Origin: Marinomonas posidonica IVIA-Po-181
GTDB lineage: Bacteria > Pseudomonadota > Gammaproteobacteria > Pseudomonadales > Marinomonadaceae
Direction of reading: 5' to 3'
Length of the DNA stretch: 64,000 bases
NCBI RefSeq assembly: GCF_000214215.1
Contig: NC_015559.1
Location: forward strand, 2,653,001-2,717,000
Notes under the pieces: generated by a model
Databases searched by the model: none
Seen by the model: the letters and a program-made list of their open reading frames with translations, nothing else
What the model was told of the DNA's origin: nothing
Made by a program: the position numbers and the translations under genes
Part shown: piece after piece, positions 27,771 to 38,134 of the stretch
Position numbering within the stretch: the first letter of the stretch is position 1
Layout of the letters: every line of letters begins with the position of its first letter

Positions 27771-28382
27771 TTAGTGCGCCTTCACTTTTCTTTTTTGGCG
27801 ACGGCAAGCTAACATCAGCTCCACGGCTGATATGAGAATTAAGGTATAGCCAAGGGTCTCAATACCTTCTTCTACAATGTTTTTAACCACTCGCATATAA
27901 GCATCCCCCATTACGGCTTCCCAAAATGAGCCACGCCCCATCAAACGGGAAAAGCCCAGAATCGTCACAAAACCAGCCAGAAATGTACCAAAGCAGGCTT
28001 GATCGGCATAAACCTTAATAGAAGGATAAATTGCCTTAAACTGTCCACAAAGAAACACCAATACACAAGCGATAATGACCAGCACGACACTTTGCCAAGC
28101 CCCATCAAAAACATATTGATCCAGCAAAGAATCAGATTCACGCACAAACATCATGCCCATCAAAGCTGCCAACAAAGTCGCTGCAATTTTCATAGATTCA
28201 GAATGACGAGCCACATATAAAAACAGCATACAACTCAAGAACGACATTATGTCTTGCAAATGCTCTGTCACTGAATGCTCACTGTATTCGGCGGCAGATA
28301 ACATTTCGTAGCCTTCCAAAGAAATTAATTGGGCGACGACAGACACTAAAAGAAGATAAACAAAACCACGTAAAAATAACAT
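27771..28382 (-). CDS. Unknown multi-pass membrane protein
   Basis: 203 residues from the ATG at 28382; a GTG four codons upstream is the alternative. About six hydrophobic segments, for example FLRGFVYLLLVSVVAQLISL, SVVLVIIACVLVFLCGQF and TLGYTLILISAVELMLA, with a basic C-terminal tail (RRQKRKVKAH). Between segments lies KNIVEEGIETLGY, an acidic amphipathic stretch that may be the conserved core. I do not recognise the family; length and layout resemble PsiE-like small membrane proteins only loosely. Convergent with ygiQ. Confidence 0.7.
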   Translation of the reverse strand: MLFLRGFVYLLLVSVVAQLISLEGYEMLSAAEYSEHSVTEHLQDIMSFLSCMLFLYVARHSESMKIAATLLAALMGMMFVRESDSLLDQYVFDGAWQSVVLVIIACVLVFLCGQFKAIYPSIKVYADQACFGTFLAGFVTILGFSRLMGRGSFWEAVMGDAYMRVVKNIVEEGIETLGYTLILISAVELMLACRRQKRKVKAH

Positions 28383-28545
28383 TATAGACCCCACAATAGA
28401 TGCAGAGATACTAATGAAAAAAAAGTAAAAATTCGACGTAACACATTAAAATGACACAGTTATTACCATATTCATCCCTTAATGATTTCATTTATATAAA
28501 AAAGGGAATAAGTCAGTAAACAGTGAACCATCTATATAGTTAGCA

Positions 28546-28588
28546 CAAAAAAATCCCTTGCCGTACGAACAAGGCAAAGGATTTTTTA
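28546..28588 (-). terminator. Rho-independent terminator after der
   Basis: On the minus strand AAAATCCTTTGCC, loop, GGCAAGGGATTTTTTT: a long stem followed by a T run, 15 bases past the der stop. It ends the whole rlmN-to-der cluster. Confidence 0.85.
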
Positions 28589-28602
28589 AAACAGAATAGA
28601 GC

Positions 28603-29943
28603 CTATTTTTTCTTAGGCGCAAATGGGTTATCAGAAGACTTGAATTCAAAAATAATGGGCGTGCCAGTTATCTTTAAAACTGAGCGAAACTTATTTTCTA
28701 AATACCGTTTATAACTGCCAGGTAACGAATTCACCTGATTCCCATGCACCACAATACGAGGAGGATTCGACCCGCCTTGGTGAGCATAGCGTAATTTTAT
28801 ACGACGACTGTTCACCATAGGTGGCTGATGCTCCGACACCGCATCTTCTAAAATTCGAGTCAAACGATTGGTTGACCATTTCGCATAGCAAGACTCATAG
28901 GTAGTTTCTATGGTGTCATATAAGTCACCGACCGCCGTACCATGCAAAGCTGAGATGTAATGCACTTTCGCGTATGGCACAAAGCCCAATCGACGCTCAA
29001 CTTCACTTTTAATGTGCTCACGCTCATCTTTTTGTAGGCCATCCCACTTATTGATGGCAATGACCACACCACGCCCTGCATCCAAAACATAACCAATCAT
29101 ATGAAGATCTTGCTCGACTAGATCTTCATGGGAATCAATCACTACAATCACCACATTGGCATCTTGGATAGCCTGAAGTGTCTTCACGATAGAAAATTTT
29201 TCCACGGCTTCTTTCACATGCTTACGTCGACGAATACCGGCGGTATCAATCAAGGTGTATTCTTTATCGTGACGTAAATAAGGAATGTAAACACTGTCAC
29301 GAGTCGTACCTGGCATGTCATAAACCACGACTCGGTCTTCACCCAACATACGGTTAACCAGAGTGGATTTTCCAACATTTGGACGGCCAACCACACCAAT
29401 GCGAATACCACGAGAATCCAAATCAATTTGATTTTTTGCTTCTTCAACTTGCTCTGCAAAAGGCAACATCACGTGATCAATTAACACGTGAACACCTTTT
29501 CCATGGGCCGCTGCAATGGGTTGCAATTCACCAAACCCCAGAGAATAAAAATCCGCCAAGGCAATGTCTTCGTTAATACCATCCGTTTTATTCACCACCA
29601 AGGTGACTGGCTTGTTGGAGCGGCGAAGATGATTCGCAATCATTTCATCCGCAGGATTCAAACCATGACGACCATCAACAAGAAACAGTACAGTGTCCGC
29701 CTCTTCTATTGCCAACAAAGACTGGCGTGCCATTTTTTCATCAATGCCTTGCTCATCACCACTGATACCACCGGTATCAATTACAATAAACTCATGACCA
29801 CCCACTTTGCCATCACCGTATTTACGGTCACGGGTTAAACCTGGATAATCTGCCACCAACGCATCACGCGAACGTGTTAGCTGGTTAAACAAAGTGGATT
29901 TGCCAACATTGGGTCTACCTACCAATGCAATTACTGGTATCAT
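28603..29943 (-). CDS. der: GTPase Der (EngA)
   Basis: 446 residues from the ATG at 29943 (AAAGG ahead); a longer frame to 29982 reads unrelated residues. Two tandem GTPase domains: [22 protein letters not shown] with DTGG and NKTD, and [22 protein letters not shown] with DTAG and NKWD. A C-terminal KH-like domain follows. Der is essential for 50S ribosomal subunit assembly. Downstream end of the bamB-der pair. Confidence 0.97.
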   Translation of the reverse strand: MIPVIALVGRPNVGKSTLFNQLTRSRDALVADYPGLTRDRKYGDGKVGGHEFIVIDTGGISGDEQGIDEKMARQSLLAIEEADTVLFLVDGRHGLNPADEMIANHLRRSNKPVTLVVNKTDGINEDIALADFYSLGFGELQPIAAAHGKGVHVLIDHVMLPFAEQVEEAKNQIDLDSRGIRIGVVGRPNVGKSTLVNRMLGEDRVVVYDMPGTTRDSVYIPYLRHDKEYTLIDTAGIRRRKHVKEAVEKFSIVKTLQAIQDANVVIVVIDSHEDLVEQDLHMIGYVLDAGRGVVIAINKWDGLQKDEREHIKSEVERRLGFVPYAKVHYISALHGTAVGDLYDTIETTYESCYAKWSTNRLTRILEDAVSEHQPPMVNSRRIKLRYAHQGGSNPPRIVVHGNQVNSLPGSYKRYLENKFRSVLKITGTPIIFEFKSSDNPFAPKKK

Positions 29944-30030
29944 TTTTTTACCTTTAAAAATAGAAAGTGGCCGCCATCCCAATTTAGCGATGGCAGCCCC
30001 TTAAAAAATCACAATTGTTCGAACTAGGCT

Positions 30031-31164
30031 TCAATACGTAAGAGAAGTCACATCCGAGTCTGGTGTTAATATGAACAGCTGCTTTTCATGAGCTAGCATG
30101 CGACTGCCAGGTGCTACATTTTTTTCATTGGCTAATTCACGTGCCACCACGGCACCTGTTCCCAAATCGATTAGATGTACATAACCTGCACGATCCATTA
30201 ATGCAACATAATCACCAAAAAACTCAGGTGAGATCAGATCTCTGTCTAATAAATCTGAATTTTTCCATGCTTCAGAGCCATTCTTAGCGTTCAATGCAAT
30301 CACGTTACTTTTCATATCAACAGCAACCAATAATTCGCCTTTTACCGCCACACTTACGGTACTGGAAATATTACGTTGCCAAAGTGGTCGACCCGTTTCT
30401 AAAGCAAGCGCCACAAGGGTACCATTATAAGCAATAGCATAAACCACATTGTCTTTTACCACTAAGCGACCATCCACATCACTTAAGCGTTCAATTTCAT
30501 AACGCCCTTCTGGCTTGCCCACGGCATAAGACCAAAGCTCTTCACCTGACTGAAGAGAGAAAGCTTTCACCTGACCATTGGCAAAACCAGCAACGACTTT
30601 GCCATTTGCAATGACTGGCGTGCCCGTACCACGCACCGTTAACGCTGGCAAATCTTGTTTAGCGCGCCACAGTGTATTACCCGTATCGGCCTCTAACACA
30701 TTTAACCAACCGTCTGCAGTCTGAATGGCAATTTTACCAGCGGCATAAGCGGCTTCAGATAAGACTTCCGAGCTCAAGTTCTTTTCCCAAAGAACGGACT
30801 GATTGGCTAACGACATCGCCACTAACTGGGCGTCATAAGTACCAAAATAGACTGAGTCACCTTGCAGCGTAACGCCTGAACTAGGGGAATAATCCGTCTC
30901 AGTTTCATTAACTTCATCGCCATCCGCTTGGTTCAAGGTATAAAGCGTTCCCTGATCCGTAACGAAATAAAGGTTACTATTTTGAGCCACCAGGTTGAAA
31001 CGCTCACTGGTTTCACCAAAGTTACCGTCTACACTGGTTCGCCAATCTTTATGAAGATCCACTTCATTCGAAAGACTTGGTAAATCTGGCAAAGTCGGGC
31101 GAGCATTGGAGCAGCCTTGAATAATAACGGCAGATAATAACAGCAGAAAAAGAGACTTTTTCAT
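30031..31164 (-). CDS. bamB: Outer membrane assembly lipoprotein BamB
   Basis: 377 residues. A lipoprotein signal MKKSLFLLLLSAVIIQGCS has its lipobox Cys at residue 18. The rest forms a PQQ-type eight-bladed propeller: repeats such as LYTLNQADGDEVN, GWLNVLEADTGNTLWRA, VKAFSLQSGEELWSY, LVALALETGRPLWQR and VIALNAKNGSEAW. BamB supports BamA in outer-membrane protein insertion. Two bases separate it from yfgM. Confidence 0.95.
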   Translation of the reverse strand: MKKSLFLLLLSAVIIQGCSNARPTLPDLPSLSNEVDLHKDWRTSVDGNFGETSERFNLVAQNSNLYFVTDQGTLYTLNQADGDEVNETETDYSPSSGVTLQGDSVYFGTYDAQLVAMSLANQSVLWEKNLSSEVLSEAAYAAGKIAIQTADGWLNVLEADTGNTLWRAKQDLPALTVRGTGTPVIANGKVVAGFANGQVKAFSLQSGEELWSYAVGKPEGRYEIERLSDVDGRLVVKDNVVYAIAYNGTLVALALETGRPLWQRNISSTVSVAVKGELLVAVDMKSNVIALNAKNGSEAWKNSDLLDRDLISPEFFGDYVALMDRAGYVHLIDLGTGAVVARELANEKNVAPGSRMLAHEKQLFILTPDSDVTSLTY

Positions 31165-31166
31165 TA

Positions 31167-31808
31167 TTAACCTTTTACTAAATCCTGAAGTTTAATATCA
31201 AGCAGTGGATGATTTACACCCGCTCCGAGTGCTTCACTGGCTTTTTCATAAGCCATACGAGCGTCATCACGCATACCTTGCTGTAAGTAAATATCACCAA
31301 TTACTTCTTGTTGCTGAGCGAGGTATTCAGGCTCTGTTACTAACTGAGAACGATTCATAGCAGCTTGGTAATCACCTTTTTGCAATAACAAGCGAGCAAT
31401 TCTCAGATTAGCAATAGCAATAAAAGACGCATCTTCTGTTTCTTTTATTGCCAACTCTAATGCACTAATCGCGTCATCATAATTACCTTGTTCCGCATCA
31501 ACACGGGCCAGAAATAATTGACCAAACATGGCATAACCCGTATCACTGTAATCTTCAGACAACTGTTTCGCGATAAAGCTAACTGTCTTCTGATTATTCT
31601 CATCATCCAAATTGGCCGCTGCTTTCACCAGATTTTGATACAAAGCAGATGCTTCGCTTAAATGCGTTTCCTGGCCATTTTTCCAAGCTTGCCAGCCAAA
31701 GTAACCTGCTACAGCCACAGCCACAGCCACCACTAGGGCTGTACCATTTTTCTTCCACCAAGCCTTAAAGGCTTCGATTTGTTCTTCTTCCGTCTTTAAT
31801 TCAGACAC
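31167..31808 (-). CDS. yfgM: YfgM family protein (SecYEG ancillary, TPR-like)
   Basis: 213 residues. EEEQIEAFKAWWKKNGTALVVAVAVAVAGYFGWQAWK shows the short cytoplasmic N-terminus and single membrane anchor; the periplasmic part consists of TPR-like helices. YfgM associates with the SecYEG/PpiD translocon. Start GTG at 31808 after AGGAAG. Lies between hisS and bamB, the standard place. Confidence 0.92.
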   Translation of the reverse strand: MSELKTEEEQIEAFKAWWKKNGTALVVAVAVAVAGYFGWQAWKNGQETHLSEASALYQNLVKAAANLDDENNQKTVSFIAKQLSEDYSDTGYAMFGQLFLARVDAEQGNYDDAISALELAIKETEDASFIAIANLRIARLLLQKGDYQAAMNRSQLVTEPEYLAQQQEVIGDIYLQQGMRDDARMAYEKASEALGAGVNHPLLDIKLQDLVKG

Positions 31809-31868
31809 TTCTTACTTCCTCATACAAAGCCTGCTAAACAACAGGATAAGACTTAATTTATAAAGGGT

Positions 31869-33140
31869 TTATAGGGATGCTAGATAGCTCGGCAATTCGC
31901 CAAAAGAGCAAGACGCCTGCTCACCTGTTTGCATCTGTTTCACCTGACAAATGCCCTGATCAACCTCGTCTTGTCCAATAATAATGGTCACTGCCGCTCC
32001 TGAACGATCGGCTTTCTTCATTTGATTTTTAAAATTACCACCACCACAATGACGCTGTACCACAAGCTCAGGACTGACGTCACGAATTTGTTCAGCTAAC
32101 ACGGTTGACGCCAATTCGGCCTCCTCCCCTAAGCTGATCACAAAGACATCCGTTTGATATTTTGCCTTTTCAGGAACCAGATCAAGCGTTTCCAGTAACA
32201 AAATTAAACGCTCAACACCCATTGCAAAACCAACCGCTGGGGTAGCTTTACCGCCCAGTTGCTCAACCAAACCATCGTATCGTCCACCAGCACAAATAGT
32301 CGCTTGTGCTCCCAAATGAGTGGTAACCCATTCAAATACGGTTTTACCATAGTAATCTAAGCCTCGAACAAGACTATTATTAATCACATAAGGCACATTA
32401 TTAGCGGTTAAGATGGCTTGCAGTCGATCAAAATGCGCTTTTGACTCTTCACCAATAAAATCATCAAGACAAGGGGCATTTTTCAATACTTCTTGCGTCT
32501 TCGCATCTTTTGAATCCAAAATACGCAATGGATTCGTCGTCAAGCGACGCTGACTGTCTTCATCCAACAGGTCTTTAAACTCAGTGAGATATTCCACCAA
32601 ACTAGCTTTAAAAGTCTCACGTTCAGACGCTAACCCTATGGTATTTAGCTGTAGCTCAACATGCTCAATTAACCCTAGCTGTTTCCATAGCTTTGCAGAT
32701 AAGACAATCAGCTCGGCATCGATGTCAGCACTGGCCATACCAAAAGATTCTACGCCAATTTGATGAAATTGACGGTAACGTCCTTTTTGCGGACGCTCAT
32801 AACGGAACATGGGACCAGCATACCAAAGGCGCTGAACCTGATTGAATAACAAGCCGGCTTGATCTGCGGCACGAACACAACTGGCCGTTCCCTCTGGACG
32901 CAAGGTAAGAGACTCGCCATTGCGATCATCAAAGGTGTACATTTCTTTTTCAACAATGTCTGTCGTTTCACCAACACCACGTTTAAACAGATCCGTGTTT
33001 TCAACAATTGGGAAACGAATTTGTTGATAGCCGTAGGACTTAACCACATCGGCAACTGTCTTCTCTAAGTAGAGCCAGACGGATGATTGATCAGGCAGGA
33101 TGTCATTCATTCCTCTGATCGCTTGAATTTTACGAGCCAC
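31869..33140 (-). CDS. hisS: Histidyl-tRNA synthetase
   Basis: 423 residues. Class II motifs are clear: [18 protein letters not shown], motif 2 [21 protein letters not shown], the HisA motif [15 protein letters not shown], motif 3 [11 protein letters not shown]. The C-terminal anticodon-binding domain ends the protein. GTG start at 33140 with AAGGA. It charges tRNA-His. Confidence 0.97.
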   Translation of the reverse strand: MARKIQAIRGMNDILPDQSSVWLYLEKTVADVVKSYGYQQIRFPIVENTDLFKRGVGETTDIVEKEMYTFDDRNGESLTLRPEGTASCVRAADQAGLLFNQVQRLWYAGPMFRYERPQKGRYRQFHQIGVESFGMASADIDAELIVLSAKLWKQLGLIEHVELQLNTIGLASERETFKASLVEYLTEFKDLLDEDSQRRLTTNPLRILDSKDAKTQEVLKNAPCLDDFIGEESKAHFDRLQAILTANNVPYVINNSLVRGLDYYGKTVFEWVTTHLGAQATICAGGRYDGLVEQLGGKATPAVGFAMGVERLILLLETLDLVPEKAKYQTDVFVISLGEEAELASTVLAEQIRDVSPELVVQRHCGGGNFKNQMKKADRSGAAVTIIIGQDEVDQGICQVKQMQTGEQASCSFGELPSYLASL

Positions 33141-33149
33141 TATGGATCC

Positions 33150-34262
33150 TTAACTTTTAACAATGATATCAGCCATTTTTTGTTCTTTTAAAACGGCTTT
33201 CTCACGAATCTTCTTCTCTAAATCGTCTACTAGTGAAGCATTCTTAGTTTTACTTTCTGGTTTGCCGTCTTGGTAAATCAAATTATTCGGTGTGCCACCC
33301 GTCAAACCTATGTCTGCTTCTTTTGCCTCACCTGGACCATTTACAATGCAGCCGATTACAGCAACATCCATTGGAATAGTGACGTCTTCTAAGCGCTCTT
33401 CCAACTCATTCATGGTTTTGATCACATCAAAATTCTGACGAGAGCAGCTTGGGCAAGCAATAAAGTTAATACCACGACTGCGCAGCTTTAAACTGCGAAG
33501 CATATCCCAACCTACTTTAATTTCCTGAACCGGATCCGCAGCCAACGACACTCGCAAGGTGTCACCGATACCATCCATCAACAACAAACCTAAACCAATG
33601 GACGATTTCACTGTACCAGAACGTAACCCGCCCGCTTCCGTAATCCCTAAGTGCAATGGATTATCAATTTGGGAAGCAATTTTACGATAGGCTTCCACCG
33701 TCATAAAAATGTCGGATGCTTTCAGACTTAATTTGTATTCATGAAAGTCCAATTCATCAAAATATTGAATTTGACGAAATGCCGATTCAACCAGCGCATC
33801 CGGTGTCGGTTCACCGTATTTTTTCTGCAAGTCTTTCTCAAGGGAGCCGGCATTAACGCCGATACGAATTGGGATATTTTTATCACGAGCACAATCAACG
33901 ACGGCTCGCACTCTGTCTTTGTTGCCAATGTTTCCTGGATTGATACGCAAGCAATCCACACCATATTCGGCCACTTTCAACGCAATTTTATAATCGAAGT
34001 GAATGTCAGCCACTAATGGAATAGACACCTCTTCGCGAATTCGTTTAAAGGCTTCAGCCGCATCCATCGACGGGATAGACACTCGAACAATATCGGCTCC
34101 AGCATCCGCAATCGCTCTAATTTGTGCGACCGTTGCGTCAACATCACAAGTTTCTGTATTCGTCATACTCTGAACACTGATTGGCGCACCACCGCCAACC
34201 GGCACATCACCCACCATGATTTGGCGTGACTGACGGCGTTTAATAGGTGATTCAAAATGCAT
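33150..34262 (-). CDS. ispG: 4-hydroxy-3-methylbut-2-enyl-diphosphate synthase (IspG/GcpE)
   Basis: 370 residues. TIM-barrel part with [24 protein letters not shown] and [13 protein letters not shown], then the [4Fe-4S] part: [14 protein letters not shown] and [21 protein letters not shown], which together give the cluster cysteines. The enzyme reduces MEcPP to HMBPP in the methylerythritol phosphate pathway. Nine bases from the hisS start, in the conserved order rodZ-ispG-hisS. Confidence 0.97.
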   Translation of the reverse strand: MHFESPIKRRQSRQIMVGDVPVGGGAPISVQSMTNTETCDVDATVAQIRAIADAGADIVRVSIPSMDAAEAFKRIREEVSIPLVADIHFDYKIALKVAEYGVDCLRINPGNIGNKDRVRAVVDCARDKNIPIRIGVNAGSLEKDLQKKYGEPTPDALVESAFRQIQYFDELDFHEYKLSLKASDIFMTVEAYRKIASQIDNPLHLGITEAGGLRSGTVKSSIGLGLLLMDGIGDTLRVSLAADPVQEIKVGWDMLRSLKLRSRGINFIACPSCSRQNFDVIKTMNELEERLEDVTIPMDVAVIGCIVNGPGEAKEADIGLTGGTPNNLIYQDGKPESKTKNASLVDDLEKKIREKAVLKEQKMADIIVKS

Positions 34263-34270
34263 AAATGTCT

Positions 34271-35440
34271 CTACTTGAGCTCAAAACGAGCCAAATCTTT
34301 ACGAACATAAGATGAAAAATCAAACTCTTGGCCCTTATACTTCAAAGAAGAAACCCCTCTTGAATAGCCAAACACCACTCGATATGGAGCCTCTCCTGAC
34401 AGATTCAACTCACTGCCAGCGGCTTTCACACCAGAAAATAAGATTTTACCCGTACTATCACGAATCTCAGTCCAGCAGTCTTCGCTGAAAGCTATCTGTA
34501 CGTCATCTAAATAAAAAGGTTGTGCAGGCACATCGTCAATGTCTTTAACGGGTTCTTGGCTCGCCTTCACCACGTCTTCTGGACTAACACCCGCTTCTTC
34601 TAGTAAAGCCACAGTTTCTGGAGACAGCCCAGTGACCACTTGATCATCAGATAAATTTTGAGAGTCTGCTACGATCACCGGAGAATTTTCAACAACGGTT
34701 TCAGGCTGAGAATCGGCCTTTTCCACAGGTTCAATATTCTCAGTAGCAGCGACTTCAGACTTAGTCTCAGTTGTCTCTTGCTGGATGGTTTCTGAACGCT
34801 CGACCTGGGACGAGTTTGCATCACTTGTCGCTGCATCATCAGAACTTTGCGAAGGCCACCAAAATACAAAAAACACCAATACCGCCACAATCACCACTGA
34901 CACAAAAATAACGATTGGGTCACCTAAATGAGACTGCTTATGGACAACCGTATCGACTGGTTCAATGCTAGGTTTGGATACTTGCTGTTGTTCATTAAAT
35001 GCGACAAGAACCTCTTTCGCATCCAATTCCAACAAACGGCAGTAGCTCTTTAAAAAACCACGTGTAAAGGTAATGGAACGGAAGAAACTAAAATTATTCT
35101 CTTCCAACGCATTAACTTGATCTTGCGTTAGTTTTAAATCAGCTGCGACTTGTTTTTCTTCGTACCCCATGGCCAGACGCTTTTCTCTTAACGTTTGACC
35201 AATATTCATCATGGACGTTTGTTCGGCCTGTTCTTCCTCAATCTGCGTCTCTTGAATGTGTTCTGTTTGAAGAACCGCTTCTGCGCTTGCTTCATTATTT
35301 GATGTTACCGCAATGTCTTCATTGGATCCGACCGATGGTTCTTCTTCTGTTGAATTGTCTGTTTGGCCAATGTCTGTTTCGAAAGCGTCTAATGGTTGTT
35401 CTTGTTCAAAAGGAGTGTCGATTTGTTTATCAGTTGTCAT
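34271..35440 (-). CDS. rodZ: Cytoskeleton protein RodZ
   Basis: 389 residues from the ATG at 35440 (AAGGT ahead); the longer frame to 35548 overlaps pilW and lacks a site. An acidic N-terminal extension of about 75 residues is followed by the HTH domain ([35 protein letters not shown]), a single membrane span ([19 protein letters not shown]) and a periplasmic DUF4115 domain ([17 protein letters not shown]). RodZ links MreB to the envelope. The acidic extension is longer than usual. The start comes one base after the pilW stop, so translation is probably coupled. Confidence 0.93.
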   Translation of the reverse strand: MTTDKQIDTPFEQEQPLDAFETDIGQTDNSTEEEPSVGSNEDIAVTSNNEASAEAVLQTEHIQETQIEEEQAEQTSMMNIGQTLREKRLAMGYEEKQVAADLKLTQDQVNALEENNFSFFRSITFTRGFLKSYCRLLELDAKEVLVAFNEQQQVSKPSIEPVDTVVHKQSHLGDPIVIFVSVVIVAVLVFFVFWWPSQSSDDAATSDANSSQVERSETIQQETTETKSEVAATENIEPVEKADSQPETVVENSPVIVADSQNLSDDQVVTGLSPETVALLEEAGVSPEDVVKASQEPVKDIDDVPAQPFYLDDVQIAFSEDCWTEIRDSTGKILFSGVKAAGSELNLSGEAPYRVVFGYSRGVSSLKYKGQEFDFSSYVRKDLARFELK

Positions 35441-35441
35441 G

Positions 35442-36167
35442 TCAATACCTTGAGCCATTGAGGCATGTAAAATCGCTCGCATACGAGTACTTTGCCGCGT
35501 CATCCTCGTGTCGATGTATATACTTGGATAAACATTTGAACTCATCAAAATGTGCCCATCCTAGAGCAACATTCCCAAAAGTTTGGATATTATTAAAAAT
35601 TATGCGAGCTTTGTCATTATTACCCTGTATTAAAACAAGATTGAGCTCAGTCAGCAAACCTATAACAGGCAATTCTGCGATTTCTTTTGCCTGATCTAAG
35701 TGCTTTTCAGCCAATTTTACATCTTCCTGACGTAATGCACATCGAGAAAGGTTTATTTGCACAGATTGGCGCTTCGGAAAGGAAAAATCATTTGCCTGCT
35801 GAAAAAAAGAACAAGCGCTTTCCCAGTCATTTTTCGTTCCCAATATCACACCATAATTATTAAGCAAAAAACCATCTCGCGGATAATGTGACAAGCCTAC
35901 TTTTGACACTTTTAACGCTTCTTCTAAATTCTCAACACTCAACCAATACAAGCTTAATAAGCGCCAATATTCACGCCCATGAGCGTCGCTTGCAATTTGC
36001 TCCAACTGCCCTTTCGCAAGAGACCATTGCCCTAGCAATAAATGCGTTTGCGCTAAGGACAAACGCTTTGAATCCGTTAAAGGCACAATAGGAAAAGAAG
36101 AGGTATGGTTGGTACATGCGCTTAGCCACAACAGACTAATCGCCCAGATCAATTTAACATTAGGCAT
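35442..36167 (-). CDS. pilW: Type IV pilus biogenesis lipoprotein PilW/PilF
   Basis: 241 residues. Lipoprotein signal ending LWLSACT, with Cys at residue 18, then TPR units (LAQTHLLLGQWSLAKGQLEQIA, EALKVSKVGLSHYPRDGFLLNNYGVIL). It is the outer-membrane pilotin that places the PilQ secretin. It occurs in this order (rlmN-pilW-rodZ) in many gammaproteobacteria. The 132-base gap to rlmN contains a small MITE. Confidence 0.92.
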   Translation of the reverse strand: MPNVKLIWAISLLWLSACTNHTSSFPIVPLTDSKRLSLAQTHLLLGQWSLAKGQLEQIASDAHGREYWRLLSLYWLSVENLEEALKVSKVGLSHYPRDGFLLNNYGVILGTKNDWESACSFFQQANDFSFPKRQSVQINLSRCALRQEDVKLAEKHLDQAKEIAELPVIGLLTELNLVLIQGNNDKARIIFNNIQTFGNVALGWAHFDEFKCLSKYIHRHEDDAAKYSYASDFTCLNGSRY

Positions 36168-36199
36168 ACAGACATCCTTGTCTTATTGTCGCTTCACTA

Positions 36200-36251
36200 G
36201 GGAAGGTACCAACAAGTTCACTTGCTTCAGCAGACTTATTCGCACCTTCCC
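36200..36251. mobile_element. Minimal MITE-like repeat, copy 3 (52 bp, inverted)
   Basis: Only the two ends of the 240-250-base element remain: GGGAAGGTACCAACAAGT at one end and, read in reverse complement, GGGAAGGTGCGAATAAGT at the other, with little between. It is in the opposite orientation to copies 1 and 2. TA dinucleotides flank it (36198-36199 and 36252-36253). It can fold into one long imperfect hairpin inside the rlmN-pilW operon. Confidence 0.75.
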
Positions 36252-36299
36252 TAGCAGGAGCGCATCCTTTGCCCTCGCTGCGACATTTTTAGATATTGC

Positions 36300-37415
36300 T
36301 TACTGACTCACTTCTCTTAGCTCAATGTACTTCTGACTGCGACGGGTTTTATCGTGAAAATCGCCGACTAATTGACCACAAGCCGCATCGATATCATCGC
36401 CACGAGTGGTTCGCACTGTCACTGTATAACCGGCATCCGCTAAGATTTTTTGGAAACGACGAGTCCGATTGTTCGATGGTTTCTCATAGCCAGAATGAGG
36501 GAAAGGGTTAAAAGGAATCAAATTCACCTTACACTCTAAATCTTTTAGCAATTCCACCAACTCATGAGCTTGCTCCTCATTATCATTCACCCCTGACATT
36601 AAAGTATATTCAATCGTGATATGACGCTTATCTGGCAAATTCGCTAAGTAGTGCTGGCAAGCTTCAATCAGCTCAGCAATTGGATACTTACGGTTAATGG
36701 GAACCAATTCATCACGCAGCGGATTATTTGGCGCATGTAATGAGATCGCCAAAGACACATCGGTCCGTTTGATCAATTCATAAATTTTTGGCACTACGCC
36801 AGATGTACTAAGCGTAACGCGTCTTTTTGATAATCCATAAGCGTTATCATGCATCATCAGAATCATCGCATCGACAACAGGCTCAAAGTTCATCAAGGGT
36901 TCGCCCATTCCCATCATCACCACATTGGTGACACGACGGGGACCATTCGGATCCATAGGACCGAAAGACTTAATGGCAATCCAAACTTGCCCGATGATTT
37001 CCGCCGGTGTTAAATTGCGATTAAATCCCTGCTTACCAGTAGAACAAAAACTGCAATCCAGTGAACAACCAACCTGTGACGAAACACACAAGGTCGCTCG
37101 GTCGCCGTCCGGAATCAGAACCGTTTCGACGCAATCATTTTTGCCACCTTCCGTGCGAATAATCCATTTACGGGTACCATCTTTGGAAATGTTCTGAGAT
37201 ACCACCTCTGGTGCGCGAATTTCACAAATAGTCTCCAACTTTGCTCGCAACGCTTTACTGACATCCGTCATTTCGTCGAAACTTTCCGCCCCTTTTTGAT
37301 GAATCCATTTCATCACTTGAGTGGCACGAAATTTTTTCTCACCGATGGATTCAAAGAATTCAATCAGTTTGGTTGGTGATAAACCCAGCAGGTTTACTTT
37401 TTTGATGTCAGTCAT
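36300..37415 (-). CDS. rlmN: Dual-specificity rRNA/tRNA methyltransferase RlmN
   Basis: 371 residues. Radical SAM motif [19 protein letters not shown] (CxxxCxxC), the methylating Cys in the C-terminal DIDAACGQL, and [12 protein letters not shown]. RlmN methylates C2 of A2503 in 23S rRNA and A37 in some tRNAs. It heads the pilW-rodZ-ispG-hisS-yfgM-bamB-der series. ATG at 37415. Confidence 0.97.
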   Translation of the reverse strand: MTDIKKVNLLGLSPTKLIEFFESIGEKKFRATQVMKWIHQKGAESFDEMTDVSKALRAKLETICEIRAPEVVSQNISKDGTRKWIIRTEGGKNDCVETVLIPDGDRATLCVSSQVGCSLDCSFCSTGKQGFNRNLTPAEIIGQVWIAIKSFGPMDPNGPRRVTNVVMMGMGEPLMNFEPVVDAMILMMHDNAYGLSKRRVTLSTSGVVPKIYELIKRTDVSLAISLHAPNNPLRDELVPINRKYPIAELIEACQHYLANLPDKRHITIEYTLMSGVNDNEEQAHELVELLKDLECKVNLIPFNPFPHSGYEKPSNNRTRRFQKILADAGYTVTVRTTRGDDIDAACGQLVGDFHDKTRRSQKYIELREVSQ

Positions 37416-37456
37416 AATTCCAGATCGCTTGCTATTTGTAGCATTAAGTGTAAACG

Positions 37457-37491
37457 AAAAAAGCCTCTGAAAAGATTTTTCTTTTCAGAAG
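37457..37491 (-). terminator. Second rho-independent terminator after ndk
   Basis: On the minus strand TCTGAAAAG, loop AAAAAT, CTTTTCAGA, then GGC and a six-T run: a nine-base perfect stem extended by a few pairs. It follows the first ndk terminator and precedes rlmN. Confidence 0.7.
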
Positions 37492-37499
37492 CCTCTATA

Positions 37500-37527
37500 A
37501 AAAAGCGGGCCAAGGGGCCCGCCTTTT
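37500..37527 (-). terminator. First rho-independent terminator after ndk
   Basis: On the minus strand GGCGGGCC, short loop, GGCCCGC and a T run. A GC-rich stem 35 bases past the ndk stop. With the hairpin at 37457-37491 it forms a tandem terminator that separates ndk from rlmN. Confidence 0.85.
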
Positions 37528-37560
37528 CAAATGCGTTGAGCGAATCGCTCAGGCAGTCAA

Positions 37561-37968
37561 TTACTTACCGAAGAAGTAAGCAATTTCACGAGCGGCTGAT
37601 TCTACAGAATCAGAACCGTGTACAGCATTAGCATCGATAGACGTTGCGTAATCTGCACGCAATGTTCCAGCAGCGGCTTCTTTCGGGTTAGTTGCGCCCA
37701 TTAGTTCACGGTGACGAAGAACCGCACCTTCACCTTCAAGAACAGAAACCACAACAGGGCCAGACGTCATGAAAGCAACCAAATCTTTGTAGAAAGGACG
37801 CTCTTTGTGCTCAGCGTAAAAACCGCCAGCCAATTCGTCGTCAAGTTGAATCATTTTCGCTTCAACAATTTTAAAACCAGCACGCTCAAAACGAGTGTAG
37901 ATTTCACCGATTACATTTTTAGCAACCGCATCTGGCTTGATGATAGATAGAGTGCGTTCTAACGCCAT
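37561..37968 (-). CDS. ndk: Nucleoside diphosphate kinase
   Basis: 135 residues. [20 protein letters not shown] opens the fold; active-site His is in [12 protein letters not shown], which is the family signature; and [14 protein letters not shown] binds the nucleotide. Transfers phosphate between nucleoside di- and triphosphates. ATG start at 37968. It is followed by two tandem terminators. Confidence 0.97.
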   Translation of the reverse strand: MALERTLSIIKPDAVAKNVIGEIYTRFERAGFKIVEAKMIQLDDELAGGFYAEHKERPFYKDLVAFMTSGPVVVSVLEGEGAVLRHRELMGATNPKEAAAGTLRADYATSIDANAVHGSDSVESAAREIAYFFGK

Positions 37969-38134
37969 GGTATAACTCCAAATTAATTTTTTATGGGTGA
38001 TGGCTATTTAACAAAAAACACAAAAGCCATGACCCAGGACTTAAAAGTTTCAGCGCGTGGATTATACGCATCAATTTATGAAAATTGTATGCTCAAACTA
38101 AGATATTTTTCGATTTATGGCTTTTTTCCGTTTA

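Noticed and set aside
29488..29838. Plus-strand 116-codon frame
   Set aside because: Antisense to der, which is certain.
36990..37080. Possible second radical SAM gene
   Set aside because: It is the cluster motif of rlmN itself.
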